Below, one piece after another: positions 1-5,560 of a DNA stretch of 7,693 bases (position 1 is its first letter; every line of letters begins with the position of its first letter). Made by a program: the position numbers and the translations under genes. Below the pieces are notes generated by a model. That model was not told the DNA's origin, searched no databases, and worked only from the letters and a program-made list of their open reading frames with translations. This stretch comes from Synergistaceae bacterium. Its GTDB lineage: Bacteria > Synergistota > Synergistia > Synergistales > Synergistaceae. Location of the stretch: NCBI GenBank assembly GCA_031273585.1, contig JAISRP010000072.1:1-7693 (forward strand), given 5' to 3'.

Positions 1-1
1 A

Positions 2-76
2 GATACTGGCGGTCCCTGGTGGGAAACGCGAGACGAGGGAAAAAAAACGGCGGCGCGGCGGCGCGGACGCGCATAG
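2..76 (+). CDS. Possible C-terminal end of an upstream gene (partial)
   Basis: An open frame enters from the left edge and stops at TAG 74-76. It reads DTGGPWWETRDEGKK and then an Ala/Arg-rich tail. The mix of Gly, Trp and charged residues, ending in a basic tail, looks like a real protein C-terminus. It would end 30 bp before the ATPase start, which fits an operon. A second frame (3-110) also stays open and ends at a TGA overlapping the ATG at 107. It is extremely Arg-rich and looks less like protein, but the ATGA overlap means it cannot be excluded. Too little is visible to suggest a function. Confidence 0.35.
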   Translation, partial: DTGGPWWETRDEGKKTAARRRGRA

Positions 77-92
77 GGCCGCCCGCCGATGC

Positions 93-100
93 GGGGAAGG
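93..100 (+). promoter_or_regulatory. Ribosome binding site that selects the ATG at 107
   Basis: GGGGAAGG lies 6 nt before ATG 107. The alternative in-frame ATG at 89 has only a weak AGGG about 10 nt upstream. This spacing argues that translation starts at 107, giving a protein six residues shorter than the longest open frame. Confidence 0.6.
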
Positions 101-106
101 CTCAGA

Positions 107-1930
107 ATGATCGGGGACAGGGACTACAAGCCGAAGTGGGCCCGAGAGATCGAGCGGTTTATCGCGATAAAGCCGCAGTTTTTGCTGTACGGGAACATCG
201 GCGACGTATACCCCGCCGAACTAGGCGGGGTCACGGTGACGCTCTCCCTGCCGGACTACCTGAAGGAGCTCCTGGCAAATCTGGGCTACGCCATGGTCGC
301 CAGCTACGAGCCGATGACCGGTTTTTCGCTCCTGCACGGGGACCGCGGGACGTTCGAATCCCTGACCGGGGAGACCCTGGGCCCGGGCGGGTCAGGCCCC
401 GCCCCGCTGGACAGGGCGGCGGACGCGGCGGAGGCTCTCTCTGCCTGCTCCGTCGGACACGCCGCGCTCATACTGAGGTACGCGTCCCGCATCAGGGACC
501 TCTATTGCGAGACGGAGGCGGATTCATTCTTCTATCGAATGTTCCGCCTGTCGATGGAGTCGTCCCCCCGCATGTCGCCGGACACGGGCTCAAGTCCGAA
601 GTACAATCCCCTCTTCTGGATCGCTGACAAGGAGAACGACCTGCCGCCCTGGTACGCGACCGGCAACCGGCACATCCACGCGCTCCCCATCCCGAGGCCG
701 GACAACGAGATAAGGAGCTGCATCGTCGAGGCGGTCTCGCCCAAGATCCCTGGGTACGGCGACATGCCGCCGGATTTAAGAAAGTCGAACTTGTCGCTCT
801 TCCGCGACCAGACCACGGGACTGCTCGCTGGTGAAATCGCGGCAATCGCCCAGCTGGCCTGGCACGAGGGGCTGTCCTTCGGGCAGATAGGGGACGCGAT
901 CAGGCGATACAAGCTGGGCATCCAGGAGAACATGTGGGAGAAGCTGGACCGGGAGAGGATAATGAACGCCGAGGCGTTCTTGAGCCTCCGGGTGATGGGC
1001 CAGGGGGCGGCAGTGCGCCACGCATCGGACATTCTGAAGCGCTCGCGGTTTAACCTCTCAGGCGCACAGTTCTCGCGCTACTCCCAGAGGCCCAAGGGCA
1101 TTCTGTTCCTGGCGGGCCCGACCGGAACCGGCAAGACCGAGCTCGCCCGCGCGATAACGGAGCTCGTCTTCGGCTCGTCCACCCACTGCATCCGCTTCGA
1201 CATGAGCGAATTTGGGCACGAACACGCAAATCAGCGCCTGATCGGCGCTCCGCCCGGCTACGTCGGCTACGACGTCGGCGGCGAGCTGACGAACTCCATC
1301 AAGCAGAACCCGTTCTCAGTCGTGCTCTTCGACGAGATCGAGAAGGCGCACCCGCGCATCCTGGACATCTTCCTGCAGATCTTAGACGACGGCCGGCTCA
1401 CGTCCGGGCGCGGCGAGACCGTGTACTTCTCGGAGAGCCTGATCGTGTTCACGAGCAACCTCGGGATGTTCGAGCAGGCGGACGGGACAAAGCGCCCCAG
1501 GGTCACGCCCGAGATGTCGTACGACGAGATATCCGCAAACATAAGCGCCTCGATCGACGAATTTTTCAAGTACGGCATAAACCGCCCCGAGATATTGAAT
1601 CGAATCGGCAAGAACGTCGTCGTGTTCGACTTCATCCGGCCCGAGACGGCCAGAGAGATCTTCGGCTGCATGATGGACAACCTCATATTCCGCCTGGACG
1701 ACGGCTACGGAATTAAAATTTTATTCGAGGGGGATGCGCTTGGGCGCATCGCAGACCTCGTCTGCGCCGACCTCTCGATGGGCGGGCGCGGCATCGGCAG
1801 CGGCATGGAGATATTCTTCATGAACCCCCTCTCCCGCCGCCTCTCTGAGCTGCACTCCGGAGGGAGCGCGTCCTACTCGGTGCGCGGCATCAGGAACGCC
1901 GGGGCGGGCTGGGAGCTCGACATGGGGTAG
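107..1930 (+). CDS. Clp/Hsp100-type AAA+ ATPase with degenerate first ATPase module
   Basis: The 607-aa protein resembles the second ATPase domain of ClpA/ClpB. Visible motifs are Walker A GPTGTGKT (337-344), pore loop GYVGY (384-388), Walker B VVLFDE (405-410), sensor-1 Asn 451 in FTSNLG, arginine-finger region NRPEILNR (492-499) and sensor-2 GGR (Arg561). The pore-loop tyrosines suggest it threads or remodels proteins. Residues about 10-215 look like a first AAA+ module without Walker A: they contain FLLYGNIGDVYP, a hydrophobic ALILRYASRI strand and a sensor-like NPLFWIADKENDLPPW. There is no ClpN repeat domain, no ClpB coiled-coil M-domain, no IGF/IGL ClpP-docking loop that I can see, and no signal peptide, so it is probably cytoplasmic and acts without ClpP. 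It opens a four-gene operon with radical SAM, FHA and PP2C genes. The overall architecture is confident; the substrate is unknown. An alternative start is ATG 89. Confidence 0.9.
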   Translation: MIGDRDYKPKWAREIERFIAIKPQFLLYGNIGDVYPAELGGVTVTLSLPDYLKELLANLGYAMVASYEPMTGFSLLHGDRGTFESLTGETLGPGGSGPAPLDRAADAAEALSACSVGHAALILRYASRIRDLYCETEADSFFYRMFRLSMESSPRMSPDTGSSPKYNPLFWIADKENDLPPWYATGNRHIHALPIPRPDNEIRSCIVEAVSPKIPGYGDMPPDLRKSNLSLFRDQTTGLLAGEIAAIAQLAWHEGLSFGQIGDAIRRYKLGIQENMWEKLDRERIMNAEAFLSLRVMGQGAAVRHASDILKRSRFNLSGAQFSRYSQRPKGILFLAGPTGTGKTELARAITELVFGSSTHCIRFDMSEFGHEHANQRLIGAPPGYVGYDVGGELTNSIKQNPFSVVLFDEIEKAHPRILDIFLQILDDGRLTSGRGETVYFSESLIVFTSNLGMFEQADGTKRPRVTPEMSYDEISANISASIDEFFKYGINRPEILNRIGKNVVVFDFIRPETAREIFGCMMDNLIFRLDDGYGIKILFEGDALGRIADLVCADLSMGGRGIGSGMEIFFMNPLSRRLSELHSGGSASYSVRGIRNAGAGWELDMG

Positions 1931-1941
1931 CCGGCCCAGTC

Positions 1942-2532
1942 ATGTTCATACGCCTCCTGCACTTCCCGGTTTTTTCGCTTGGCCCCGGGACGCGGGTCGG
2001 CATCTGGCTGGAGGGCTGCTCCCTGCGCTGTCCCGGCTGCGTTTCCCAGGAATTTTGGGAATTCACCGACGGCGGCGCGTTTCCGCTGGGCGATGCTGTG
2101 CGGATGACGGCGGATTTTTTCCTGGGTCCCCAGCATCCCGACGGACTCACGATCTCCGGCGGCGAGCCGTTCGATCAGCCCGAGGCCCTGCTGGAATTTC
2201 TCCGGCGTCTTATGGGTTCCGGCGTGGAGGACATCCTGATCTACAGCGGCTACAGCGCGCGCGTCCTGACGGCGCGCCATCCTGACCTGCCGGAGCTCGC
2301 CTCTGCGCTCGTGGACGGCCCGTTTGAGGCCGGAAACCGGACCGACTCAGCATGGAAGGGGTCCGACAACCAGAGCCTGACGCTCTGGAACCGGAAATTC
2401 ACGCCTCGCTACGAGGACTGGATGAGAACGAAAAATCGCAGGCTGCAGAGGGTCAGGAGCGGCAATAGTTGCTTCCTAGTCGGAATCCCCCGTCAGGAGG
2501 ACGTGGGGCGGCTCAAAAATTCGTGTCTTTGA
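1942..2532 (+). CDS. NrdG/PFL-activase-like radical SAM protein
   Basis: The 196-aa protein has the [4Fe-4S] cluster motif CSLRCPGC (Cys26, Cys30, Cys33) and the SAM-contacting motif ISGGEP. It also has a late LVDGPFE...WKGSDNQ segment, typical of the short activating enzymes related to NrdG. That family cleaves S-adenosylmethionine to a 5'-deoxyadenosyl radical, usually to make a glycyl radical on a partner. No glycyl-radical enzyme such as NrdD is present here. The setting, between an AAA+ ATPase and an FHA protein, makes ordinary ribonucleotide reductase activation unlikely, so I give no gene symbol. The ATG lies 11 nt after the ATPase stop. The only purine-rich stretch, GGGG at about 1924-1927, sits far upstream, so translation probably depends on coupling. 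The last roughly 40 residues extend past the core and are basic. Family membership is firm; substrate is unknown. Confidence 0.85.
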   Translation: MFIRLLHFPVFSLGPGTRVGIWLEGCSLRCPGCVSQEFWEFTDGGAFPLGDAVRMTADFFLGPQHPDGLTISGGEPFDQPEALLEFLRRLMGSGVEDILIYSGYSARVLTARHPDLPELASALVDGPFEAGNRTDSAWKGSDNQSLTLWNRKFTPRYEDWMRTKNRRLQRVRSGNSCFLVGIPRQEDVGRLKNSCL

Positions 2533-2551
2533 CGGGACGGTGGAACATACG

Positions 2552-3019
2552 ATGGGACTGATTAAACTCTGCCCGGCTTGCGGTGAGGAAAACCCCGTGT
2601 CCGAGGTCATCTGCCGCGTCTGCATGACCAACCTGTCAGCGGTGCCGCCGTCGCAGGCGGGCGGCGCAACTTCCGGCGGAGATGCCCTAATCCAGCCGGA
2701 CGGCGCGGAAACGCGCCGGTCATCCCGCGCCGCGTTGACGCTGTCCCGCGCGAGGGACGGGCGGACGATCGCGGTGCAAAGCGGCTGCGTGCTTGGCCGA
2801 AGCGGGGAGACGCTAGAATTTTTCAGCGGCATCATGACCGTCTCGCGCCGTCACGCGAGGGTGGAGTCGCGGGGAGATGCCTGGCAGATCGAGGACCTAG
2901 GCTCGACGAACGGGACCTGGGTGAACGGCGCGCGAATAGACCCAGGACGCCCGCTCCCCCTGAAGCCCGGCGACACCGTGGCCCTGTCCCTCGCGTGTGA
3001 GATCAGGGTGGTCGGTTGA
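2552..3019 (+). CDS. Zinc-ribbon + FHA domain protein
   Basis: The 155-aa protein starts with a CxxC...CxxC zinc ribbon (Cys7, Cys10, Cys21, Cys24). A low-complexity linker follows (about 29-60), then a C-terminal FHA domain with LGRS (Gly82-Arg83), SRRH (98-101) and DLGSTNGTWVNG (115-126). These are the conserved phosphothreonine-binding loop residues of FHA domains, so binding should be intact. There is no membrane segment, so it is probably a cytoplasmic adaptor. I chose ATG 2552 because GGTGGA sits 8 nt upstream and the protein then begins MGLIKLCPACG, a usual opening for ribbon proteins. A GTG at 2540 would add four residues. The gene starts 19 nt after the radical SAM stop and overlaps the phosphatase start, so the two are probably translationally coupled. 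The linker TRRSSR could hold a phosphorylation site, but that is inference. Confidence 0.9.
   Translation: MGLIKLCPACGEENPVSEVICRVCMTNLSAVPPSQAGGATSGGDALIQPDGAETRRSSRAALTLSRARDGRTIAVQSGCVLGRSGETLEFFSGIMTVSRRHARVESRGDAWQIEDLGSTNGTWVNGARIDPGRPLPLKPGDTVALSLACEIRVVG
3005..3011 (+). promoter_or_regulatory. Ribosome binding site for the TTG start of the phosphatase
   Basis: AGGGTGG lies 4 nt before TTG 3016. The TTG overlaps the FHA stop as TTGA (TTG 3016-3018, TGA 3017-3019). The overlap supports coupled translation and a TTG start, because the conserved PP2C N-terminal motif begins within eight residues of it. Confidence 0.55.
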
Positions 3020-3801
3020 ACGCCGCGTTTATCACCCACCGCGGGGCGGTCCGCCCCGAGAATCAGGACGCGCTCTGCGTCGATGGAGCGGTGCGAACGG
3101 GCGACATGAACTCCCCCGAATTTCTCGAGGTCTCCGGCCGCCCGTCGCTGCTCGCCGTGGCGGATGGCCTCGGGGGATACGGGGGCGGCGCTCTGGCAGC
3201 CAGGATCGTGGCGGACACCCTGTCCGAGGCGTGCCGCGGCAGAATATTTCCCGACGAGCCCAATATGAGCGCTGACGAGGAATCCCTGCGCGCCCTGTTT
3301 TGCTCCGCCCTCTCGCGCATGGCCTCGGCAGCCGGGGAGGATCGCAGCCTCTGCAGAATGGGGGCGGTAGCGGCGGGCGTCCTGCTCCGGGAGAGGACCG
3401 CGCTCGTCTTCAACTGCGGGGACTGCCGGGTTTACAGGATCTCAGGCGGCGTATCCGAGCGGCTGACGCGCGAGCACTCCGTGGTCGAGGCGCTGTTTGA
3501 AAGCGGCCGCATCGACACAGACGGCATGAGGACGCACCCCAGAAAAAACATCGTGACGTCCTCCATATCCCTGGACATGTCATGCAATTTTGAAATATAC
3601 ACGAGGCGCGTCTCGCGCTGCGGCGATGACGCGTTTTTTATCTGCTCCGACGGCGTCTGGGAGGCGCTCCCCTCAGACCGGCTCGCCCAATGGCTCAGCC
3701 GCGATCCCGAGGAGTCGGCGCAGGGACTGTTCGACGACCTGATGAAATCCCAATGCCGCGACAACGTCTCGTTCATCTGGCAGACAGCGGAGAACGGATA
3801 A
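3016..3801 (+). CDS. PP2C-family (PPM) serine/threonine phosphatase
   Basis: The 261-aa protein carries the standard PPM motifs. These are RGAVRPENQD (Arg9 to Asp18), metal-binding ADGLGG (Asp50), NCGDCRVY (Gly135-Asp136), HPRKNIVTSSI (174-184), CSDGVW (Asp212) and the closing RDN (Asp249-Asn250). These residues hold the two catalytic Mn/Mg ions, so activity is expected. Family members remove phosphate from Ser/Thr. There is no transmembrane or sensory domain, and the length is close to the minimal bacterial PP2C catalytic domain. The start is TTG, overlapping the FHA stop, so the two proteins are probably made in fixed ratio. The likely job is to reverse phosphorylation read by the FHA protein; the kinase is not in this window. 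Variations from the usual motif include Gln17 for Glu in NQD, Cys137 for Ser in GDCR, and Gly58 where a Glu is common after DGLGG. Confidence 0.9.
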   Translation: MNAAFITHRGAVRPENQDALCVDGAVRTGDMNSPEFLEVSGRPSLLAVADGLGGYGGGALAARIVADTLSEACRGRIFPDEPNMSADEESLRALFCSALSRMASAAGEDRSLCRMGAVAAGVLLRERTALVFNCGDCRVYRISGGVSERLTREHSVVEALFESGRIDTDGMRTHPRKNIVTSSISLDMSCNFEIYTRRVSRCGDDAFFICSDGVWEALPSDRLAQWLSRDPEESAQGLFDDLMKSQCRDNVSFIWQTAENG

Positions 3802-3818
3802 CGGGTAACGGATAAAAG

Positions 3819-3879
3819 ACCGTGGGCGCCGCCCACGCCCGCCGGGGGACTGGTCCCCCGGACCCCCATCTGTTTTTTT
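3819..3879 (+). repeat. Double-hairpin repeat, copy 1, probable operon terminator
   Basis: Stem 1 is GTGGGC-GCC-GCCCAC (3822-3836). Stem 2 is CCGGGGGAC-TG-GTCCCCCGG (3842-3861). GACCCCCATCTG and a T-rich run (3873-3884) follow. The layout matches a second copy after the last gene (7471-7527) and a diverged copy on the other strand (3912-3970). It lies 18 nt after the phosphatase stop, so it probably ends that operon's transcript. The roughly 11-nt gap between stem 2 and the T run is longer than in a textbook intrinsic terminator. Confidence 0.7.
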
Positions 3880-3910
3880 GTTTTCGCCCTGCGGGCGAAA
3901 ACAAAAAAAC
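3872..3910. terminator. Perfect 18-bp inverted repeat between convergent operons
   Basis: GTTTTTTTGTTTTCGCCC (3872-3889) is followed by the 3-nt loop TGC and then its exact reverse complement (3893-3910). It sits midway between convergent genes and has a hairpin repeat on each side, oriented inward. Read from either strand, the RNA meets a GC-rich hairpin and then a U-rich run, which suits a bidirectional terminator. Because the T run forms the 5' arm of its own hairpin, the exact mechanism is uncertain. Confidence 0.65.
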
Positions 3911-3911
3911 T

Positions 3912-3970
3912 AATTGGAGGTCCAGGAGGCGCTGCCTCAAGCGCGGGGTTTGGGGCGGCGCCCCAAGGTC
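3912..3970 (-). repeat. Double-hairpin repeat, diverged copy on the minus strand
   Basis: Read on the minus strand this is ACC, stem 1 TTGGGGC-GCC-GCCCCAA (3966-3950), a CCCCGC spacer, stem 2 GAGGC-AGC-GCCTC (3938-3926) and GGACCTCC. The order and spacing match copies 1 and 2, but stem 2 has diverged in sequence while staying paired. It lies 20 nt after the peptidase stop, matching the 3'-end position of the other copies. Confidence 0.6.
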
Positions 3971-3990
3971 CTGCCCTTTATTTTGCATAT

Positions 3991-4629
3991 TTAATTTTTC
4001 GCGGGGTTCCTTGCCGAGAAGTAGACGAAGCCGCCGCCGCAGGTTGTGGTGTCGCGCCACAGCGACAGGTCTATGGCCTTGAGCGTTCCCTCGTCTATTA
4101 TGCGCACGAAGGTGTGGGAGTCGGGTTCCTCCTGCTCCAAGGAGACGACCGTGACCCAGTGCCACCTCTGGAGGTTCTCCTCCATTCCGTTGCAGAGGTT
4201 GAGGAAGGCCACGGGGATGTCCATCGAGAGGGATCTTTCGAGAAATGAGGATATCTCGCCCATCGGCGGCCTCGGGGATAAGTCCTCTGGGACGTCGAAC
4301 GACAGGCACTCTATTTCCAGCCCCTTCGCCGCGCCGTAGGCGCACACGTCCTCGCAGAACATCCCAGTGGCCGGCATTCCGCGCTCCGTGGGGGTGACGT
4401 AGGTCCACACCTCCTCCATCAGGGCGGCGCAGGATCTCCGGCTGAGAGGCGTCACGCCGCCGGAGCGGTTCAGGTAAAGCAGTATGTTGCTCGCCACGGA
4501 GGGGCCGCAGCCCGCCCTGCGCTGCCACTCGGTCGAGAACCACTCCTGGTCGCAGCCGTATGAGATCGCGCCGGTATCAGTATCCAATATTTTAAACGCG
4601 TCGAGATTGGATATCGATATCGCCTTCAT
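3991..4629 (-). CDS. Papain/C39-like putative cysteine peptidase
   Basis: The 212-aa protein has Gln36 and Cys41 in EWQRRAGCGPS, His157 in HWVTVV and Asp179 in RIIDEG. This order and spacing is the Gln-Cys-His-Asp arrangement of papain-fold enzymes such as the C39-like peptidases. The CGPS motif leads into a helix, as in that fold. It could hydrolyse a peptide or amide bond or act as a transferase; no substrate can be named. There is no signal peptide or membrane segment, so it should be cytoplasmic. The start is ATG 4629 because GAGGT lies 6 nt upstream (4640-4636). The frame stays open further upstream to about 5214, but that part overlaps the preceding gene in another frame. It follows the 185-aa gene by 38 nt and is probably cotranscribed with it. 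Ten cysteines make it rather cysteine-rich. Confidence 0.8.
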   Translation of the reverse strand: MKAISISNLDAFKILDTDTGAISYGCDQEWFSTEWQRRAGCGPSVASNILLYLNRSGGVTPLSRRSCAALMEEVWTYVTPTERGMPATGMFCEDVCAYGAAKGLEIECLSFDVPEDLSPRPPMGEISSFLERSLSMDIPVAFLNLCNGMEENLQRWHWVTVVSLEQEEPDSHTFVRIIDEGTLKAIDLSLWRDTTTCGGGFVYFSARNPAKN

Positions 4630-4635
4630 CAAATG

Positions 4636-4640
4636 ACCTC
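4636..4640 (-). promoter_or_regulatory. Ribosome binding site fixing the peptidase start
   Basis: GAGGT on the minus strand lies 6 nt before the ATG at 4629. It lies in the 38-nt gap after the upstream gene's stop codon and rules out the long upstream extension of the peptidase frame. Confidence 0.6.
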
Positions 4641-4667
4641 GCTTCGCGCGGTTTGAATCCGCGACTA

Positions 4668-5225
4668 TCATTCGCAGGAGAGCCTCATGCTCCCGTACTC
4701 CACCGAGCCCTGCGCCTCGTCGGAGTGGGTCGTCGTAACAATTTCCACGGCATCCACCTCGAATATGGAGGGTATCCCCCTGTGCGGCAGCTTCAGCCCG
4801 AATATCCTCTCCCCGTTTATCATGCCGGCGCACATCGACGTGACCGCGTTGTACTCCAGGTTGATCTCGTAGGGGTAAGTTACGTCGGATACCTTGAAGA
4901 TCCTCCTGCGTATGGCCTCCTTGTTCACGCTTAGGACGCGGAGCTCGGCCGTCATCTCGAACTCGTTCATCTGGAACAGCACTCCCCGCTCGAAGTCGTG
5001 AAACGCTATGCCGGGCGACGCCCTTCCGGCCGCCCCCTTCACGCTGGCGGTGCAATTCCAGAGTATGCAGGACTGGGCTGCGTCCGGCAGGATAAAGCAA
5101 TAACCCCACGAGAAACCCGACCGGCGCACCGTGACGTTCCACGCGCCATCGGAAACTCCGGTCTTCACGTTCCTGCGATCGACTGTCTCGAACTTGCTCG
5201 CGTTCCATGACCAATTATTCAGCAT
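4668..5225 (-). CDS. Hypothetical protein, partner of the cysteine peptidase
   Basis: I do not recognise this 185-aa protein. It begins MLNNWSWNASKFETVDRRN and has alternating hydrophobic and polar stretches (for example GFSWGYCFIL at 37-46 and FEMTAELRVLSV at 89-100) that suggest a beta-rich fold. There is no signal peptide, membrane helix or catalytic motif that I can identify. It is first in a two-gene minus-strand unit with the putative cysteine peptidase, so it could be a partner, inhibitor or substrate; that is inference. The ATG at 5225 has no ribosome binding site. The frame is closed by TGA a few codons upstream and there is no other start between. A strong site instead drives a short ORF in another frame that ends on this ATG, so the protein is either made by coupling or its true N-terminus is frameshifted. 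Confidence 0.75.
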   Translation of the reverse strand: MLNNWSWNASKFETVDRRNVKTGVSDGAWNVTVRRSGFSWGYCFILPDAAQSCILWNCTASVKGAAGRASPGIAFHDFERGVLFQMNEFEMTAELRVLSVNKEAIRRRIFKVSDVTYPYEINLEYNAVTSMCAGMINGERIFGLKLPHRGIPSIFEVDAVEIVTTTHSDEAQGSVEYGSMRLSCE

Positions 5226-5263
5226 CTGGGTCGGAAAACCTCGTCATTCCTCTCCATTAACAT
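5219..5263 (-). CDS. Short leader ORF overlapping the 185-aa gene
   Basis: On the minus strand GGGGGAG (5272-5266) lies 8 nt before ATG 5257 and 2 nt before ATG 5263. From 5263 the frame reads MLMERNDEVFRPRC and stops at TGA 5221-5219. That stop falls just after the ATG of the next gene, in the arrangement ATGCTGA. It could be a leader peptide that reloads ribosomes onto the downstream start. It could also be the true N-terminus of the downstream protein, cut off by a one-base frameshift. The sequence alone does not decide. Confidence 0.4.
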   Translation of the reverse strand: MLMERNDEVFRPRC

Positions 5264-5322
5264 CACTCCCCCGCGTTCATCCGCGCAAGGGGCCGTGTGA
5301 CGATAACTGACGTCGTATATAG

Positions 5323-5352
5323 AGCATAAGCCATTGAGGCTCTTGACGTCAA
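5323..5352 (-). promoter_or_regulatory. Candidate promoter for the minus-strand pair
   Basis: On the minus strand TTGACG (5352-5347) is separated by 18 nt from TATGCT (5328-5323), matching the sigma70 consensus at 5/6 and 4/6. The transcript would begin near 5316, leaving about 50 nt before the leader ORF. The -35 box is half of a perfect palindrome TTGACGTCAA (5343-5352). TGACGTC recurs at 5308-5314, so a regulator site is possible. Confidence 0.4.
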
Positions 5353-5360
5353 TAATCTGC

Positions 5361-5383
5361 TTCAAATCCGCCGATTATTTGAA
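5361..5383. promoter_or_regulatory. Inverted repeat in the divergent control region
   Basis: TTCAAAT (5361-5367) and ATTTGAA (5377-5383) are perfect inverted arms separated by 9 nt. The repeat lies just upstream of the candidate leftward promoter. The size suits a dimeric regulator, but arms this AT-rich could arise by chance. The rest of 5226-5560 shows promoters and no convincing gene. Confidence 0.3.
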
Positions 5384-5466
5384 AAATTACGAGTATCGGT
5401 TCAGCTCATATAGGGACTAGGTCGGTCCGATTGATATGCGCCCCGCGAAAAAGGCTCTAAAAAAAC

Positions 5467-5495
5467 ATGACACTAAATGCCGAATGTTGTATAGT
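5467..5495 (+). promoter_or_regulatory. Sigma70-type promoter for the tail-anchored gene pair
   Basis: ATGACA (5467-5472) and TATAGT (5490-5495) each match the consensus at 5/6 and are exactly 17 nt apart. A transcript starting near 5502 would have a leader of about 60 nt before the ATG at 5561. The -10 box overlaps one arm of an inverted repeat: AGTCTCCG at 5493-5500 pairs with CGGAGACT at 5532-5539. Confidence 0.65.
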
Positions 5496-5548
5496 CTCCG
5501 AAGCGGTATGTTACAGTCGATTTTGAAGGGCCGGAGACTTTATGACTT

Positions 5549-5554
5549 GGAGGG
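5549..5554 (+). promoter_or_regulatory. Ribosome binding site of the first tail-anchored gene
   Basis: GGAGGG lies 6 nt before ATG 5561. It is close to the ideal Shine-Dalgarno sequence and spacing, so this start is secure. Confidence 0.75.
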
Positions 5555-5560
5555 ATTGAT

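Noticed and set aside
19..627. Plus-strand open frame of about 200 codons
   Set aside because: It overlaps the AAA+ gene in another frame, is extremely rich in Arg and Gly as expected of a GC-rich shadow frame, and shows no domain motif.
1942..2532. Calling this nrdG, the class III ribonucleotide reductase activase
   Set aside because: The family resemblance is real, but no nrdD is present and the neighbours point to another role.
4630..5214. Upstream extension of the peptidase frame
   Set aside because: It overlaps the 185-aa gene in another frame, reads as Arg/Gly-rich shadow sequence, and a good ribosome site places the start at 4629.
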